NCBI GenBank assembly: GCA_017163975.1
Contig: JAFFSR010000306.1
Span: 474,001-538,000 of the forward strand
Source of the DNA: Anastatus disparis
Lineage: Eukaryota > Arthropoda > Insecta > Hymenoptera > Eupelmidae
Reading direction: 5' to 3'
Length of the DNA: 64,000 nt
In this document: piece after piece, positions 1-10,999 of the stretch
How the letters are laid out: the number at the start of each line of letters is the position of its first letter
Numbering within the stretch: position 1 is the stretch's first letter
The notes under the pieces: model-generated
The model's database searches: none
What the model saw: the letters and a program-made list of their open reading frames with translations, nothing else
What the model was told of the DNA's origin: nothing
Made by a program: the position numbers and the translations under genes

Positions 1-29
1 TTAATATTAATCTTAGCAAAAAGCTTTAA

Positions 30-410
30 GAGGAGGTCACGTATCTCTGTCCTTTTCTAATCAAAGAAATGATTTTTTCAAAAAAACTAATAAATTTATC
101 AAAAAATGAAGAGAAAGCCGCATCTTGTATTAAAAAAAGCAATATTTTCTTTAATAAGAAAAAATTAATTTTATTGCTTCGTTCTCAAGAAAACCTTGAA
201 AAACTTAAATCATAGAGGTTAGGGTGGACAATTTTGTTTTTCAAGGTTTTCTTGAGAACGAAGCAATAAAATTAATTTTTTCTTATCAAAGAAAATATTG
301 CTTTTTTTAATACAAGATGCGGCTTTCTCTTAATTTTTTGCTAAAGTTATTAGTTTCTGTAAAAAACTCAATTCTTTAATTAGAAAAAGACAGAGATACG
401 TGACCTCCTC
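30..410. mobile_element. MITE family A, copy 1 (TTAA target site)
   Basis: A 381-bp element of two long inverted arms (about 175 bp each) around a short centre. It begins GAGGAGGTCACGTATCTC and ends in the reverse complement of that. TTAA lies on both sides (26-29 and 411-414), as expected for piggyBac-type non-autonomous elements. No ORF. A second, more diverged copy of nearly the same length lies at 55213-55591, which shows a dispersed family rather than a local duplication. Confidence 0.85.
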
Positions 411-537
411 TTAAGGATAAAGTATGTTCGTCTTAAAAAAATTAACAATATTTCATTTCAGTGCTTTCATGATAAAATCAATATTAAGCCTGTTAATTTA
501 GAAAACAAATTGGAAAACATTTTTGGTTTTGAATTTC

Positions 538-1045
538 AACACATGTAATACGTAAATTTACTTGCTCATGAAAAATTCATTGTATCTCCGTTAATTACGG
601 ACCAATTTCGACGTTTTTTTTCAAATCGGGGTAGCGTGTGGATAAAATAACAACTATCGTATTGGTTTTCTTTACAATTAAAATTAAACAATTGTTATTA
701 CGAAAAAAATTATTTTTTACATATTTCAACCATTTTCTATTTTAGCAAAAAAATTTGAAAAAAAAGTTTATTATAACAATAAAATAAAAAATTGTCTAAT
801 TGTTAAGACAAACAAACTTTTTTTTCAAATTTTTTTGCTAAAATAGAAAATGGTTGAAATATGTAAAAAATAATTTTTTTCGTAATAACAATTGTTTAAT
901 TTTAATTGTAAAGAAAACCAATACGATCGTTGTTATTTTTTCCACACGCTACCCCGATTTAAAAAAAAACGTCGAAATTGGTCCGTAATTAACGGAGATA
1001 CAATGAATTTTTCATGAGCAAGTAAATTTACGTATTACATGTGTT
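538..1045. repeat. Long palindrome with ~230-bp arms
   Basis: Sequence from 538 (aacacatgtaatacg) is repeated as its reverse complement ending at 1045, around an AT-rich centre near 770-810. The arms differ at only a few positions (for example ctatcgtattgg versus the complement of ccaatacgatcgt). Half-copies of the same arm occur at 2505-2700 and 3540-3660. Foldback transposon structure; no coding sequence. Confidence 0.8.
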
Positions 1046-1679
1046 ATGTTTTATGTTACGTTTTTTCGTATAAGTATATTTATATTTAATTATAAGGTAG
1101 TGAGTATCTTTTGTATCACGTCTAATCTTGGTGAACCCAAGCAGTCCGTTTGCGTGAAGAATTAAATAAATACTTAGTAATTATGATATGAATATAAGTT
1201 TATTAATACTTTCGTCGAGAGAGATATGTCCTATTATTATTGCGTTGCCTAATACGTTCCGTGCTGCTTGCTCTAATCGGGCGTACTCCCGTCGTTCGTG
1301 GCTAAAGGTTGGTTGCTTACTTTCTGTACATCTCTCTATTGATGGTCTACTGACTGCCTCCTCGTGGGATATCCGGCTGTATTTATACTCGCCAAATTCG
1401 TTGTTTCCACGTGCCTATCCCTCTAGAATATTCGTTATTGATTGGAATTTGCTGATCAGTCCGTCAGTGACTTTTCGTTCTGGTCTTAACCTGTTGCTGG
1501 GTGGTCAGCTCTTTTTCTATGGTGCTCGACGCTTTTCGTTGTTTCCAGGCAGGTTATAACTTGTTAGTATGACGGTCAGCGTTTTCTGTCTTTACTTGTT
1601 GGAACGTGTATTCGTCGCATTCTTTGTATATTGCTGATATTAATTCTTATTCATTTTATAGGATATAGAATCCGTAACA
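1042..1679. other. GC-richer unique block, possible solo LTR fragment
   Basis: This stretch interrupts the surrounding palindromic repeat and is clearly less AT-rich than its neighbours. It starts TGTTATG and ends CCGTAACA, so TG...CA termini are possible, but I could not fix a target duplication. The 123-codon open frame inside (1188-1559) resembles no protein family I know and has an unconvincing composition, so I do not call it a gene. A solo LTR or another insertion is possible. Confidence 0.3.
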
Positions 1680-2489
1680 GTTATCATAAAATCAATATTT
1701 AGCCTTTTAAGTAAAAAATATTAAAAATATTGACTTTATCGTTTGTAACCATATAAGACAATAATTATATTCAATTAAAATAATTTGTGCCTTTTTATGT
1801 ATTAAAAAAATTATATTTCATTAAACTTAGTAAGTATTTATGAAAAAAAACCTTTGATTTAATATATTCATATAATGTACTAGCTAATAAGTTATTCCAT
1901 TTTATTTTAAAATTTAACAGGTTCAATATTTATTCAATGATTAAAACTATAAATGAAAAATTGATTATTTATTGAAGAACAAATAGTTTTCCATTCGTTT
2001 TTTAAGAAAATTGATAATTTTTGAAATATATCTAAAGTAAATCAATTAAATATATTCGTATAATTGATAGACTAAGACTCAATCATAATTTATTTTTAGA
2101 TTTAGGGTAATGTCAAACGGATACTACACCTGTAGTCATGATTATTTACCATCTTGTTTAGCTGCAAAGTCTCAAAAAACGAAGTGCACCAGCTAATAAT
2201 AAATATCATACAGATTATTCAATAAAATTTTTAAGTAAACCTAATCACTAATTATTGAGAATCTTTGGTTTGATATTAAAATAATAATTATTACTAGAAC
2301 GCAAAACTAAATAACTAATGAATGGATTTACTTAAAAATATAACTGAATAATATGAACGATATTTTTTAATAACATAACAAGGCACATATTATTTTAATA
2401 ATTATTGTCTTATATGGTTACAAACGATAAAGTCAATATTTTAAATATTTTTCACTTAATAGGCTAAATATTGATTTTATGATAAAAAC
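1680..2489. repeat. Palindrome with ~110-bp arms
   Basis: The arm at 1680-1793 (gttatcataaaatcaatatt onward) is matched by its reverse complement at 2382-2489, with about 590 bp of AT-rich spacer. The outermost bases match the block near 470-490, so this is another member of the local foldback family. No gene in the spacer. Confidence 0.7.
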
Positions 2490-2704
2490 AACAAAATAAG
2501 AAATTGTCTAATTGTTAAGACAAACAAACATTCCTTTCAAATTCTTTTGCTAAAATAGAAAATGGTCAAAATATGTAAAAAATAATTTTATTTTGCAATA
2601 ACAATTGTTTAATTTCAATTGTTAAGAAAACCAATACGATAGTTGTTATTTCTTTCACGCGCTACCCCGATTAAAAAAAAACGTCGAAATTGGTCCGTAA
2701 TTAA

Positions 2705-3101
2705 GGGGTGTCCTCATACCGGCACAGAGATCTACCTTATCTACATTTGAATTATGCATTTTAATAAAAATTTAACTATTTTTGACTAAAATTCATAGAA
2801 GAGACACATTCTTAACATTCTAAAGAATGTATTGCAACGTTAAAAGACAGAATAAAAGTGAAAATGAAGACGAAAACTGCATAATACGATTATTCATAAC
2901 TACATTGAAAAGTTCATCGTATTAAGCAGTTTTCGCCTTTATTTTTACCCTTATATTGTCTTTTAATGTTGCAATAAATTCTTTGGCATGTTAAGAATGT
3001 GCCTCTCCACCGAATTTTAGTCATGAATAGTTAAATTATTATTAAAATTCATAATTTAAATGTAGATAAGGTAGAACTCTATGTCGGTATGAGGATTCCC
3101 C
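2705..3101. mobile_element. MITE family B (TTAA target site)
   Basis: A 397-bp element with long imperfect inverted arms beginning GGGGTGTCCTCATACCGGC and ending with the near-complement CGGTATGAGGATTCCCC. TTAA flanks it at 2701-2704 and 3102-3105. The surrounding repeat reads through cleanly when the element and one TTAA are removed mentally (compare taattaacggagata at 985), so this is a clear insertion. Non-autonomous; no ORF. Confidence 0.85.
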
Positions 3102-3284
3102 TTAACGGAGATATAATAAATTTTTCATGAGAAAGTAAATTTACGTTGAAATTCCAAACCAAAAATGTTTTCCAATTTGTTTTCGAAATTAACAGGCTTA
3201 ATATTGATTTTATCATGAAAACACTGGAATGGAATATTGTTTATTTTTTTAAGACGAACAAACTTCATTCTTAAGGCGACTTCG

Positions 3285-3479
3285 GATTTTAGGTTAGGTT
3301 TTATTTTTGAGTTTACAAATTACTCTTTCAATATGTAAAATTTTTCAGATTTTTTAATTTTCCACCATTCTACGGATTATCATAAATAGTAAAAAATTAA
3401 AAAATTCAAAAAATTTTAGAAACTGAAAGAGTAATTTGTAAACTACAAAATGAAATCCAACCGAACTTCCGTAGTCGCC
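3285..3479. mobile_element. MITE family C (TTAA target site)
   Basis: A 195-bp element with inverted ends GGCGACTTCGGATT and, at the other side, the complement of its start (GTAGTCGCC). TTAA occurs at 3281-3284 and 3480-3483. It sits at the same point of the host repeat at which MITE family A sits in the copy at window start. No coding capacity. Confidence 0.85.
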
Positions 3480-3692
3480 TTAAAGCTTTTTGATAAATTA
3501 ATATTAAAAAAAATATGTTTAAAAAAATTTTATTTTGCAATAATTATTGTTAAATAAATAATTTTTTATGAACAAATACAACAGTTGTTATTATTTTTAC
3601 GCACTACCCCGATTTAAAAAAAAAACGTCGAAATTGGTCGGTAATTAACGGAGATACAATGAATTTTTAATCGGAACATGAATTATAACTTA

Positions 3693-4002
3693 CACTGAAA
3701 AAAGGTTGGCGCAAAAGATGCCCTCTTGCGGATATATAATGCTCTAACGGCGGGCTGCCATGTGCGCTTTCCATTTAGAACGTATGCTGTCCGCTTTTGG
3801 AAAGCACTCGCGCAACTTTAGCTCATATGTAACGCAAACGTTGAGTATAAGCCTCGTCCTTCGATTTAGGACGACGGTTTAGGACGTGTGTTGCACGGAT
3901 TAGGACGTATGCTGCACAGAATTAGGAAAACATACATTCAAAACTCGAGCACTGTTGTTTACCGACACGCGGCGCTAGTAGAGTACCAACCTTTTTTCAG
4001 TG
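3693..4002. mobile_element. MITE with TA target duplication, CACTG...CAGTG ends
   Basis: A 310-bp element with matching inverted termini, CACTGAAAAAAGGTTGG at the left and its complement at the right, flanked by TA at 3691-3692 and 4003-4004. The interior is GC-richer and carries short internal repeats (ttaggacg near 3878, 3899 and 3920). The TA duplication fits Tc1/mariner-like non-autonomous elements. No ORF. Confidence 0.75.
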
Positions 4003-4004
4003 TA

Positions 4005-4490
4005 CCAGATCAATTTTCTTGCAAGGCAGGAAAAATTACTCTGTTTAACTAGTAATAATCTTGATAACTTTAATATTAATTTTTAAAATTGCAAAGTGTT
4101 TATTTTATCTCTGATATAATGGAATCACAAACTTCAAGTATTATACTAGCTGTGATAAAAATTTCAGTCCTTAATCTTTATAAATAAACAATTGGCGAAT
4201 TAAAAAAAAAAATTATTACGGCTTCTAATTGAGTTAGAGCATTCTTTTTTTTTAATTTGCGTAAAATTGCCAGTAATAAGAATATCAAATCCCTATATTA
4301 ATATTTTTATTAATTGCAAAAATATTTAAAAAACCATTCAGAAAAAAATTTACTTTTTTTTGCCATATTAGGTTGAAAAAAAATAAAATGGCTACGATTT
4401 CACTTGGAATTCATAAAATCTACGTTAATATCTAAATATTATATGATTATTATAAAGTCTCTACTATGACGTTTTTGGGTGAATTTTTTA
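4005..4490. other. AT-rich spacer, nothing recognised
   Basis: No ORF, RNA gene or repeat structure recognised here beyond A- and T-runs. Confidence 0.5.
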
Positions 4491-4495
4491 ACGTA

Positions 4496-4623
4496 CACCC
4501 AACGTTAATTGATTCTTTCCGAATTTTTCAAAATGTTCCAATAGAAACAAAGGAAACAACGGAATTGTCCAATGAAAGTTCAGGATTTCAAAACATTCGG
4601 AAAGAATCCATTAACGGTGGGTG
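4496..4623. mobile_element. 128-bp MITE family D, copy 1 (TA target site)
   Basis: Inverted termini CACCCAACGTTAATTGATTC and the complement of CACCCACCGTTAATGGATTC, flanked by TA at 4494-4495 and 4624-4625. A nearly identical copy of exactly the same length lies in opposite orientation at 10624-10751, which fixes the boundaries. The open frame spanning it (4466-4654) is a by-product of the element and is not a gene. Confidence 0.85.
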
Positions 4624-4740
4624 TACATTTGACCTCTTTTTAATAAAGAAATAGAATATCTCCTAAAATAATTAATATTTTTTTATGAGATTTTTATGGT
4701 AACTTAAGGATCATAAGACGCAAATTTTTGTTGAATTACA

Positions 4741-4835
4741 AACATGTACACTCGACAGAAACATATTTGCTTGCTTTCCAATCGAACGTTTTTAAAAAAA
4801 AAGTGCAACGTCGCAAACACATTATTCGAACTGAA
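4741..4835 (+). repeat. Dispersed repeat, inverted partner at 7030-7118
   Basis: Begins acatgtacactcgac and ends near caacgtcgcaaacac. The same sequence in reverse complement lies at about 7030-7118. The pair brackets the LTR-like block between them, so they may be two halves of one disrupted element or two copies of a family. Confidence 0.55.
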
Positions 4836-5071
4836 CCTCTTTTTAAAGGCTTTAAGAACGCGATTAACCATGAACTTAAAATGTAGTAAGAGTCGTCATT
4901 TGCCTTTCAAAATTGTGACGCGATTTTCGCGTCCCAATAAAAATTTTTTTGCGATAATTAATTTTTTTTTGAGAAAGACCTGATGGCGCCAATAAAAAAA
5001 AATGAATTTAATTACTTAACTATTAAAAATAATGAGTAACATTGTGAATTTTATTTATTTCATGTAAAATA

Positions 5072-6965
5072 ATGTGACGGAGCGATAATTTTAAATTCAA
5101 ACACTCCCGCCTAGCTGCAATGATGACCAAGTTGCGAAAGAGAAGAAGACGGTAGTGGCGCCATCCAAAAGAAGGAGAGAGAAGATTTAAAACAATGAAT
5201 AATCTTTTTTTTTTGCGTAAAAAGACTTTAATTATCAGAAAAGTGTTTGTGAATAGTGTTAAAAAGCTAAGACGATTAATTTATTTTATTATAAAGCGTG
5301 TAAGAATGTGTGAACCTAAACAGAGTTTGTAAACGCGTTGTATGTGAATAAGGTGTGAGAGAGAAAGAGAGACCAGCATGCGAGCGTTGACAAGTTTGCC
5401 GGTTGGCGATTTCGAAAAGTGCGCACAGAGAAAATGTGAATTCAGAGGTTTTCAATAGAGTTTATTAATTTTAAATAGCGGGACTTGTTAATTATAATTT
5501 TTACGAGTTAAAAAGAATATTTTAATTATAAAAGAATAGTGATAATCTGAAGTAATAATATTTAGCGCCCGGAAAAAGTAATGTAAAATCTATTAACCGC
5601 GTTGTGATTGGTCCGCCGAAAAAACGTCGTGAGCCGTCAAGTTCAAAGTCGACGGGCCCGGCGTCAGTCTTTTAGCGAGCCTCGTTGAGTAAGGCCGTGA
5701 GTAACGAGAGAGCGAGAATAAATTTTTGAGAACAAAGGGAGCTTTGAAAAGAGTTTTATCGCGAGTTGGAAAATTTTCTTTTATTTTTGTGTTTTAGAGT
5801 AGAGTCAAACAGAAATTTGTTAGTGTGTACGAATAGAAAAAACATTAAAAAGAATTAAATTTTAACTTTGAAATTTCACGGTTTCTTTTAATTGAAATGA
5901 GATTTCTTTAAATTTTCTTTAACAATTTATTAGAGCCACGCGTGAAATATCGCTCTCTTTATTGCGTCACATAAATCGACATTAAACGAACGGAAAGAAA
6001 GAAGTATTAGTGATTTTGAGTACATTAGTAGCGCCCTTGTAGTTGCGCCTCTTCAAAAATTCTTCAAACGATTCTCTGCCGAATATTCTTCAGGCCAGCC
6101 GATCACGCTCTCTCTTGCAGCGGGTACGAGTAGCGCCGATCAACCGGACAACGAGGAAAAACGAAGCGAGGTCACCAGGAGGAATAGCGAGAGAGAGCAC
6201 AAAAAGGGTAACAAAAAGTACATAAAATCAAATTCTTTTCTCTGTGCGTGTGCTTGCGCGTTTAGATTTATGCATACGTAATATAGTAGAGTCTTGCGCG
6301 TAAAAGAAAAGTAGTAATGAGTGGGTAAAATTTGTATAAATTCATAATTCCTTTTTTTTACGGTAGAGATAATTAGAAAGTGTATTAAATGTAAATGAGA
6401 AAAAGTGTAATTCATAATTGTTAAATTCATCCACAATCTTGTTTTTGTTTCATAGAATCGCGCGAGCCTTTGAGCCGTTGGTGAAATTCCGCGAAGAGAG
6501 CCACTGCTGTATAGAAAAGAAGGGGGGGTAGTTCGCCTAAAGAGAAAGAAGCAGTGGTCTTGCGCGCGCAATAACCAAGCAAAACTTATAGCCGTGCGAC
6601 GTTCTATAGGAATAAAAATATAGTTGTGCCATTGGATCTAATCTAGAGAGTGAATGTGAGAGAGAGAGAGAGAGAGATATAAGTAAATATATTTATACAT
6701 GAAGCCAGAGTGAGAGAGTGTAAATTTAAGCATTGATTTGATTGAATATGATTGTGATAGCGCCGAATCAAAAGTTGTCAATTTAATATAAACTAAATAA
6801 TTTATTCTTATAATTTTGAATAAAAAAGTCAAGTGGTTTATTTATTTAATCAGTGTTTAGTGTTGTATGATTTGTTTATAATTAAACCTAGCTCTTAGGC
6901 TCTCGCATCCCGATCGAGAGTCATAATCCCGCGGCGAATTCCCTCTGCAGATTCGGTAAAGAATT
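5072..6965 (+). mobile_element. Diverged solo-LTR-like block of a Ty3/gypsy relative
   Basis: No coding frame. The block resembles the 2.45-kb LTR at 25554-28005 in content and order. Both have a start like TGNGACGNNG, a 'tgtgattggnccgccg' segment followed by GC-rich sequence and 'gagtttt' runs, a 'gtagcgcc...gttgcgcc' segment, (ga)-rich tracts after an 'agggggnggta' block, and a 'gattcgg' segment near the 3' end. No internal retrotransposon sequence is attached, so it looks like an old solo LTR of a related family. The ends and target duplication are uncertain. Antisense frames here (6140-6571, 6638-6832) are rejected as genes. Confidence 0.5.
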
Positions 6966-7029
6966 TTATACTATAAATAATTTGCGCGTTTTCTTTTCGG
7001 GACGTCTGGATGTCCAGCTAAGGATAGTA

Positions 7030-7118
7030 ACGTCGCAAAATATGTTTGCGACGTTGCATTTTTTTTTAAAAACGCTCGATTGAAAAGCAAGCGAATATGT
7101 TTCCGTCGAGTGTACATC
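7030..7118 (-). repeat. Inverted copy of the 4741 repeat
   Basis: Reads on the minus strand as the 4741-4835 sequence, ending in the same gtacactcgac motif. A short internal palindrome (cgtcgcaaa...tttgcgacg) lies at its start. Confidence 0.55.
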
Positions 7119-7784
7119 CTTTTTTTATGAAATGACAAATATTTGAAAATTTCGCGATTTCGATTTTTGTTTATCATTATTTATGAAATTTATTAACCGA
7201 TTTTCATCAATGACGTCTCAAATTAATGGTCTTTGAAATACCTACAAATAGTATAATTTTTATATACTCAATCGCAAACGATTTCAAGCTACCTCAAAAA
7301 ACAGTAATTTTTACGAATTTTGCACCTTAAATCATTGCTTACAAATTCCTGACGGCTCAAATTTTTAGGGTGATTCCAGAATTTCATTTCTAATCATCCA
7401 ACAAAGCCATTTTTGGTGGTCTGCACCTGTTACTAATTACATTAAATTTTAACTCTTTTTCAGCTAATTCTACTGGACTAATGGGTAAACACTGCCTATA
7501 ATAAAAAAATCATTTTTCTCCTATTTTTAAGTATATTTCTTACTCTAACATGTATAAGCCTCAAAAAATAAATCTACCGGTTTCATGATAACGCAGTTAA
7601 CTTTACTTACATCAAAAGAGTAAAAAATAATTTTTCAATCTAATAATATAAGCTTTTTCTGCCAGCTGTGTGCCCAAAATCGTGAAAATTTCGTTAAAAA
7701 ATTACCTTTTTTTATCATGTAAATGGACTTTAAAGTACTCCATCTCTTGGGCGGAGCTGTTTTCTACATTTTTAAAAAAATGTA

Positions 7785-8085
7785 GTGCGGATGGATAAAA
7801 AAATCCATCAAAATACTATACATAAAAAGTTACATACAAATTTTGTATGTTTTGTATTTTGAGTTTAGGTTTGTCAAGCTTGATATCCAATTGCCATTTC
7901 AAGTTTAAAAAAAAATTAGTCTAAATGATTTTTTTATTTTAATGAAAATTATTGTATTAACATAGCTTTAATGCGGACAAGCCATTATATTTGTTTAAAT
8001 TATGAATTAAAAAAGATATCAATAAAATAAAACCAGCGAAAATCGATTCCAACAACTCCGACATCCCTGTAAGAACAGAAATCAG
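7785..8085 (+). repeat. Dispersed repeat shared with the Helitron upstream region, copy 1
   Basis: The segment 'aacatagctttaatgcggac' and its surroundings ('ggtttgtcaagcttgatat', 'ctccgacatccctgtaa') recur at 24407-24780 just upstream of the Helitron Rep gene and at 56440-56765. The order of blocks is the same in all three, so this is a dispersed family, possibly the 5' part of the Helitron family or a non-autonomous derivative. Confidence 0.65.
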
Positions 8086-8243
8086 AGCTAAGAACACTAC
8101 GCACTTAAATATTCATAAATTTAAATGTTCTAAAATTTTTTAAGCTACATTTAAATAATGAATTCGTATTCCTTAGTTTAAAACCTACAAGAGACAATGA
8201 TTTGTATTATTTGAAAAAAAATAAATCAAACAAGAGAGTAATA

Positions 8244-8346
8244 GTATATTATGCGCCAAGAGGAAAAAGTAGGCTGTTCGCTCCCGCGTGTAGTTGCACA
8301 TTTACGCGGGTGCAAGGAGCCTACTTTTTACTCAAGCGCAATATAC
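8244..8346. repeat. GC-rich hairpin module, member 1
   Basis: Inverted arms of about 43 bp, starting GTATATTATGCGCC and ending GCGCAATATAC, with an apical GC-rich stem (cccgcg...cgcggg). It shares the outer GTATATT...AATATAC boundary with the hairpins at 8960, 14530, 15433 and 49242, but its stem differs from theirs. It is followed by 'ttcacatccccagctgaaag', whose partner (ggtgggggatgtgaaa) lies at 8938-8953 just before the next hairpin. Confidence 0.7.
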
Positions 8347-8959
8347 ATTTTTTTCACATCCCCAGCTGAAAGTTCGTTTACACAAAATCATTAAACTATA
8401 AATTAAAATTCATACATAAAAAAACTAAAATCACATATTAAATATAATTCAGATAAAATTAATTTCCAAAAGTACGCATTTTTAAAACAAGATAAGTCAG
8501 TGGAAGGAAAGAATAAATAATAATTCATTAAAAATCGCGTAAATCAAATAATATTTGAATGATTTTGTTTAAAAAAAACAACAATAAATGGTGATTAAAA
8601 ATCACTTATATTTAAAATAACTTCGCTGGTTTTTATTCCAAATAAATGTAAAACTTATATTTGGAAACAAATTTTAATAAATTATAATTATTTAATCAAT
8701 CAAATCAATGATTTTAATAATTAGATTTGATTTAATGAACTCAATATTCAGTAAGAATTTGTGATTGAAACAAATATTAGATTGAGATAATAAATTGTTA
8801 TATATTTTGACAGTCTTTTTACATCAGTGTACAGTTGCGTATAAACTATACACTCGCGCATGCGCACATCATTAAAGCCGATGACTGAACGTAGCGTTTC
8901 TTTCTCTGTTCAGTGGGAAAGAAGTACGACCTTTAAGGTGGGGGATGTGAAAGAAAATA

Positions 8960-9084
8960 GTATATTATTAACCTAGGGAGAGAAGTTGACCATTAAATGC
9001 TCGCGTAAGATTTGCCCCCGAGCGCAGCGAGGGGGCAAATACGCGAGCAATTGATGGTCAACTTCTCTCCCGAGGTGAATATAC
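8960..9084. repeat. GC-rich hairpin module, member 2
   Basis: Arms of about 55 bp with outer ends GTATATT/AATATAC and stem containing 'gagagaagttgaccat'. The loop holds cccgagcgcagcgaggg. It is followed by 'ttcttattcccggcgaaaag', whose complement occurs at about 9735-9765, so a larger inverted pair encloses 9085-9735. Frames predicted through it are artefacts of the palindrome. Confidence 0.75.
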
Positions 9085-9419
9085 GATTTTTTCTTATTCC
9101 CGGCGAAAAGTACGTCCAACTTACCCGTTGTGATAATTCGTTTTTGATGATAAATCATTAAAATAAAAATACCGCGATGAATCGCTTGCTGCTATTGGCC
9201 GAGTATGCTCTATCCTTCTCTGCCCCTCTCCCACTGATGATAAATCATTAAAATAAACCATCAATATTTCACTCACATTTTATAATTCACACACTTTATA
9301 ACACACTGCAATTTATAATTCACAAAATAAAACAAGTTAGGTTTTAATAATAAAATATTTAAAATTACTATATAAGAAAAATAAAGAAAAAGATATACTG
9401 CTTGTTGTAACCGGCAAAG

Positions 9420-9640
9420 AAGGCTAGACATAGCCCCCTCCATTCGCGGCTACCTTTATTGTACATATAAGAAAAAGAAAGAGAGAGGGAGAGAGTCAAT
9501 TCTTAAAGCCGGCGGACAGAGAAGGATAGACGCAACCCTCTCTATTCTGTATGAAAAAGAAAGAGAGAGGGAGAGACTCAATGTCTAACGCCGGCGGACA
9601 GAGAAGGATAGACGTAGCCCTCTCTATTCTTAACTGCCGT
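9420..9640 (+). repeat. Tandem repeat, ~82-bp unit, GA-rich
   Basis: The segment 'gccggcggacagagaaggat' occurs near 9508 and 9590, embedded in matching flanks (gaaaaagaaagagagaggga, ccctctctattct). A more diverged partial unit precedes at about 9420. Non-coding purine-rich tandem duplication. Confidence 0.7.
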
Positions 9641-10623
9641 GAAAAACAGAGCGTCAACACGATTGCGCATCGCTAGTGCGCCGAGCCGCCGTAGATAATG
9701 CTTAACTTCTCTCTCAGAAAGTAGACGTCTTTCGACGTACTTTTCGCCAGGGGATAAGAAAAAATTACTTTTTTTTCCAAAATTATTATTTTGGGGCTCA
9801 ATTTTGAGGATGTAAATGGGGTACAGGTAAAATATCATTATTTTCTTTTTAATTTGTTTCATCATAACGCTGAAATATGATTTAAAAAATTTTTTCAAAG
9901 AAACAAGCCAGAATTGTTTCGAAATCTTGTTTTTAGGGAGACTCTCGACTTAAAATCGTTGTAGCTAGGGTTCTATGGCACCCAAAAACGTTTTCGAGAA
10001 AGCAAATTAAAGGTTTTTCACTCTACTTTAATAATCTGTGATGTATTCGTATCCTGATTTCTTTTATACTAACGTTCAAAGAGAAATAAGCGAGAAATTT
10101 GGAAAAACCTTGGTTTCGACGAGTCGTTTAAGATATCTCTGTCACAGAAAACTTTTATAAATATTTTTCCATAAGAATACATCACAAGACCTTCAAAATT
10201 AACCCTGCTAGATCCCTGTAACCCTATCCTATTAGGCGCTACTTAATTTTCTCTAATAAAAAGTCGTTTTGGAATATAGTGCGCCTGTGAGGAATTCGTT
10301 AAATTGTTTTTTTTCAAGTCTTAAAATGGCTGTATCTCGAGTTCTATTAAGTTGAAAAGAACCTCGAATCTATTTAATTAAAGGTAATGAATCCAATTTA
10401 AAAAAAAATATAGAAAACAGCCCCGCTGAATAGATGAAGTACTTTAAAGTCCATTTTCATGATAAAAAAGGTAATTTTTTAACGAAATTCTCACGATTTT
10501 GGGCACACAGCTGGCAGAAAAAGCTTACATTATTAGATTAAAAAATTGTATTCTACTCTTTGAATGTAAATAAAGTTAACTGCATTGCCATTAAACAGGT
10601 AGATTCATTTTTTGAGGCTTGTA

Positions 10624-10751
10624 CACCCACCGTTAATGGATTCTTTCCGAATGTTTTGAAATCCTGAACTTTCATTGGACAATTCCGTTGTTTCCTTTGT
10701 TTCTATTGGTACATTTTGAAAAATTCGGAAAGAATCAATTAACGTTGGGTG
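10624..10751. mobile_element. 128-bp MITE family D, copy 2 (TA target site)
   Basis: Reverse-complement copy of the element at 4496-4623, identical in length, with TA at 10622-10623 and 10752-10753. It is inserted in the right arm of the large inverted repeat. The corresponding left arm near 7549-7570 (complement of gaggcttatacatg) shows the empty site, which confirms insertion at TA. Confidence 0.88.
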
Positions 10752-10999
10752 TACATGGTAGAGTAAAAAATATACTTAATAACAGGGTAAAAAATTATTT
10801 TTTTATTACAGGCAGGGTTTACCCATCTGCCTGTGCAGTTTAGTAGGTCTAGATCTTATTTTTCAAAAGTCAATTACTGATATAAATAACAAGAAAAATT
10901 CAGTTAGCATCCCCCTATGGACCACCCATGCCCCCATACATTATGCATTAATTTACTAACGTAAATTTACGTTATTTTATGCATCTATTCTATAAAAAG

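Larger units (their letters stand above)
1..3690. repeat. Nested cluster of AT-rich palindromic repeats
   Basis: Several copies of one AT-rich repeat lie here in both orientations. A block containing 'acgtcgaaattggtc' and 'taacggagata' recurs near 590-610, 970-1000, 2680-2700, 3105 and 3630-3650. The block at 420-500 reappears reverse-complemented at 3180-3280. Long inverted arms (538-1045, 1680-2489) and three short TTAA-flanked elements are nested inside. No coding capacity is visible. The best reading is a transposon graveyard built from a palindromic, non-autonomous family. Confidence 0.75.
7430..10860. repeat. Large inverted repeat, ~350-bp arms, enclosing hairpin elements
   Basis: The left arm (about 7440-7790) is repeated in reverse complement at about 10400-10850. 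For example, the segment with 'ctgccagctgtgtgcccaaa' at 7659 has its complement at 10500-10520, and 'gggtaaacactgcct' at 7479 pairs with 'aggcagggtttaccc' near 10811. The right arm is interrupted by the 128-bp MITE at 10624. About 2.6 kb lies between the arms, including hairpins at 8244 and 8960. Either one large foldback element or two opposed copies of a repeat; no coding sequence. Confidence 0.65.

Noticed and set aside
1188..1559. 123-codon ORF
   Set aside because: No family resemblance; lies inside a block that interrupts palindromic repeats and is more likely an LTR-like fragment.
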